A stretch of DNA of 64,000 bases, taken from the NCBI GenBank assembly GCA_009746045.1, contig RPFO01001063.1, positions 62,001-126,000 on the forward strand, written 5' to 3'. A model generated the notes under the pieces. The model was given only the letters and a program-made list of their open reading frames with translations, made no database searches and was not told the DNA's origin. A program made the position numbers and the translations under genes. This DNA comes from Mesostigma viride. Lineage: Eukaryota; Streptophyta; Mesostigmatophyceae; Mesostigmatales; Mesostigmataceae. Position 1 is the stretch's first letter; the number at the start of each line of letters is the position of its first letter. This document shows, one piece after another, positions 62,481-64,000 of this stretch.

Positions 62481-64000
62481 AGACCAGGCCTTGCTTCAGC
62501 TTGGGTGTCCCCAGTGGGCTGCTTGACCAAAGTACCAAGTGGTGACTGGTGCTTACTGGTTGACAGCCGGTCCTTCAGGGTTAGGTACACCCTCCTGGAC
62601 AGGAGTTGGTGTGGAATGTCACTCCTACCAGCTGAGAATCATGCCTGGCCCTCCCCATGGGGTTCAGAAGAGTCGCCAGGACTTAAGTCGACGCCTTTGG
62701 CCTCAAACAGTTAGGCCATGCAAGGGCAACCCGAATGCTGGTTCTTACAGGTTGCTGTACATATGTTTTCTAGTGCTTGTTTCCAACCTGTTGCTAATAA
62801 AGAACCTGGTTGTGTGACCATGTGGAACATGGTTGCCAGGGGCCACATTCTGGGTTATATATGCTTGAATAAAACATAATCATGTCATGTCATTCTCATG
62901 TTGTTCTCATGGTTGTAATGTTTCTCTTGTGTAAAGTTCCAGGTCACCTATAAACCTGGAGGTTGGGGTGGGGTTCAATTCCCCAGCAGAGCCACAGCCT
63001 GGCATGAGTGATTCCTGGGCTTAACACCCAGTGAAGACATGGGCTCCCCAATAAGGCAGTATTTGTATAGGTGCTACCTGAGTCTCTTTGAGCATAAAAG
63101 GGAAAGGCTGGCCAAGGCGGGCGCCATAAGAACGGGCGCCTGTGATAACTGTGAAAGATCAGGAACTCACAATAGTACGTTCTTGGCATCCTTTAATCCC
63201 AGCCATTGTGTCAGGATTTTAGATAATCCTGGTTGTGCCCGTTTGCTAGCCCATTTAATGTTGTGGCCAACTTTCTGTAAACGGGGGAATAATTAGGAAT
63301 GCGTCCTTAATAATCGCTTCCGCCCACCGCATTTCTGGCCAAGATTGTGAGGGCTAGGTAGTGCTTGCCGTGTCCTTTACGGCGCTGGTTTTCTTATTGA
63401 AAACAGCTGAGTGAGTATACAAGTTAGCCCTGTACCTCGGCACTATATATTAAAAATATAATTACTTACAACAGAGTGAAATCACTCAAACCAAAGCAAA
63501 CGCCCAGCTATAAACCTCTATACAGAGCCATGTCAAATCTCTATACTACGATAAGACCAATGGAAACTCCTAACGGGAGGAACCTAACGGCACTATATAC
63601 GCATATCATTTATGGACATGCTAGTGGTTGCATGAATTTCTATAGTGAACTATTGTACATTTCTGGCGCTGCCTAGGAGGCGCTGTGGCCTAGTCCCCGC
63701 ATGCCATAACGTCGTGCCAACTAATGTTGGTCACCGTCACCTGTGGTGAAAAGTTTGCTCAATTTCGTACCGTAAGATTTGTAATGGATCAACGGTAGCA
63801 AACAGTGTAGCCGCCACTGAAGGACTTTGTCCCTTCCACATAAGTGACTCATGGTACACGAGAAATTCACCTTTTTGGTCCCCATGTGTATGGGTAAGCC
63901 CTAGTTGGGTATGGCTGCCTTGTTGGTAGCCTAAAGCCATGCTCTTGTTGAGTATGCAACAGTCTCTTGTTGAGATTGTGTAGTGGCATTGTTTGCCCAA
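62481..64000. other. 3' UTR of the element and unassigned sequence
   Basis: 62481-62940 is probably the element's 3' region with polyadenylation-like signals. A minus-strand frame running off the right edge (63737-64000; GDQKGEFLVYHESLMWKG) reads as protein but has no recognised motif. AAAAGTTTGCTCA at 63751 matches the word bordering the ORF1 fragments at 51124, 51150 and 55110. Confidence 0.4.

Larger units (their letters stand above)
57564..62940 (+). mobile_element. Ty1/copia-related retrotransposon with unusual domain order
   Basis: It comprises the Gag-like region (57564-58909), Pol (58959-62480) and a 3' UTR with AATAAA at 62868 and TGTAA at 62914 and 62930. I could not find long terminal repeats, a primer-binding site or target duplications, so the borders are provisional. 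The element may include the ORF at 56326. Confidence 0.6.

Noticed and set aside
62930-63000. tRNA-like stretch with GGGGTTCAATTCCCC arm
   Set aside because: The T-arm is convincing but the upstream stem has an 11-base loop and I could not form an acceptor stem or a 7-base anticodon loop.

Overview
The window looks like nuclear DNA of a green alga (Chlorophyta, probably chlorophycean or volvocine). The basis is GC-rich coding exons broken by long GT-AG introns, plant/algal-style chromatin and ubiquitin domains (CW zinc finger, Rxt3, U-box), a PIF/Harbinger element, a Ty1/copia-type polyprotein, non-LTR retrotransposon and SINE pieces, and very heavy simple-sequence repeats. I see no bacterial operon, rRNA, convincing tRNA or CRISPR array. 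Species assignment is inference.

Layout, left to right. 1-2.4 kb: a dispersed repeat. 2.4-2.8 kb: a U-box protein (+). 3.4 kb onward: a CW-domain gene (+) whose zinc finger is split by an 11.15 kb intron (3847-14998). That intron holds several minisatellites and a PIF/Harbinger element with transposase (+), a second protein (-) and a 3.1 kb pentanucleotide array between them. 15-18.7 kb: further plus-strand exons of this or neighbouring genes among repeats, including a poly-Q tract and a G-quadruplex-type array. 21.4-27.3 kb: two inverted, diverged copies of an unknown GC-rich gene family, one broken by a tandem 170-bp insertion. The other sits beside a small zinc-motif protein in a compact island. 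29.3-31.0 kb: a terminal-inverted-repeat element with CTAA target duplications. 32.2-35.3 kb: a SINE, a non-LTR ORF1 pseudogene with its leader, and a 5'-truncated non-LTR 3' end with perfect target duplications. 36.5-45.4 kb: a nine-exon minus-strand gene for an Rxt3-type histone-deacetylase-complex protein. Its introns contain serial degenerate copies of its own exon/intron junctions. 47.4-48.3 kb: a two-exon unknown gene (-). 50-55.7 kb: non-LTR fragments, a (CCCATG)n array, a zinc-finger gene with a frameshift and a 50-bp perfect palindrome. 56.3-62.9 kb: an unknown ORF followed by a copia-like element with damaged Gag and a 1173-codon intact Pol.

The most noteworthy signals are: (1) minisatellites in the introns of the Rxt3 gene, and once in the CW gene, that are built from copies of the adjacent splice junction; (2) a retropepsin-like domain lying between integrase and reverse transcriptase in the copia-like Pol, instead of upstream of integrase; (3) a SINE and a LINE that share a 3' hairpin (stem CTCC(C), loop CAAC) plus a TTAA-type tail. 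Several single-base frameshifts could be real decay or assembly errors, and this cannot be settled from the sequence alone.
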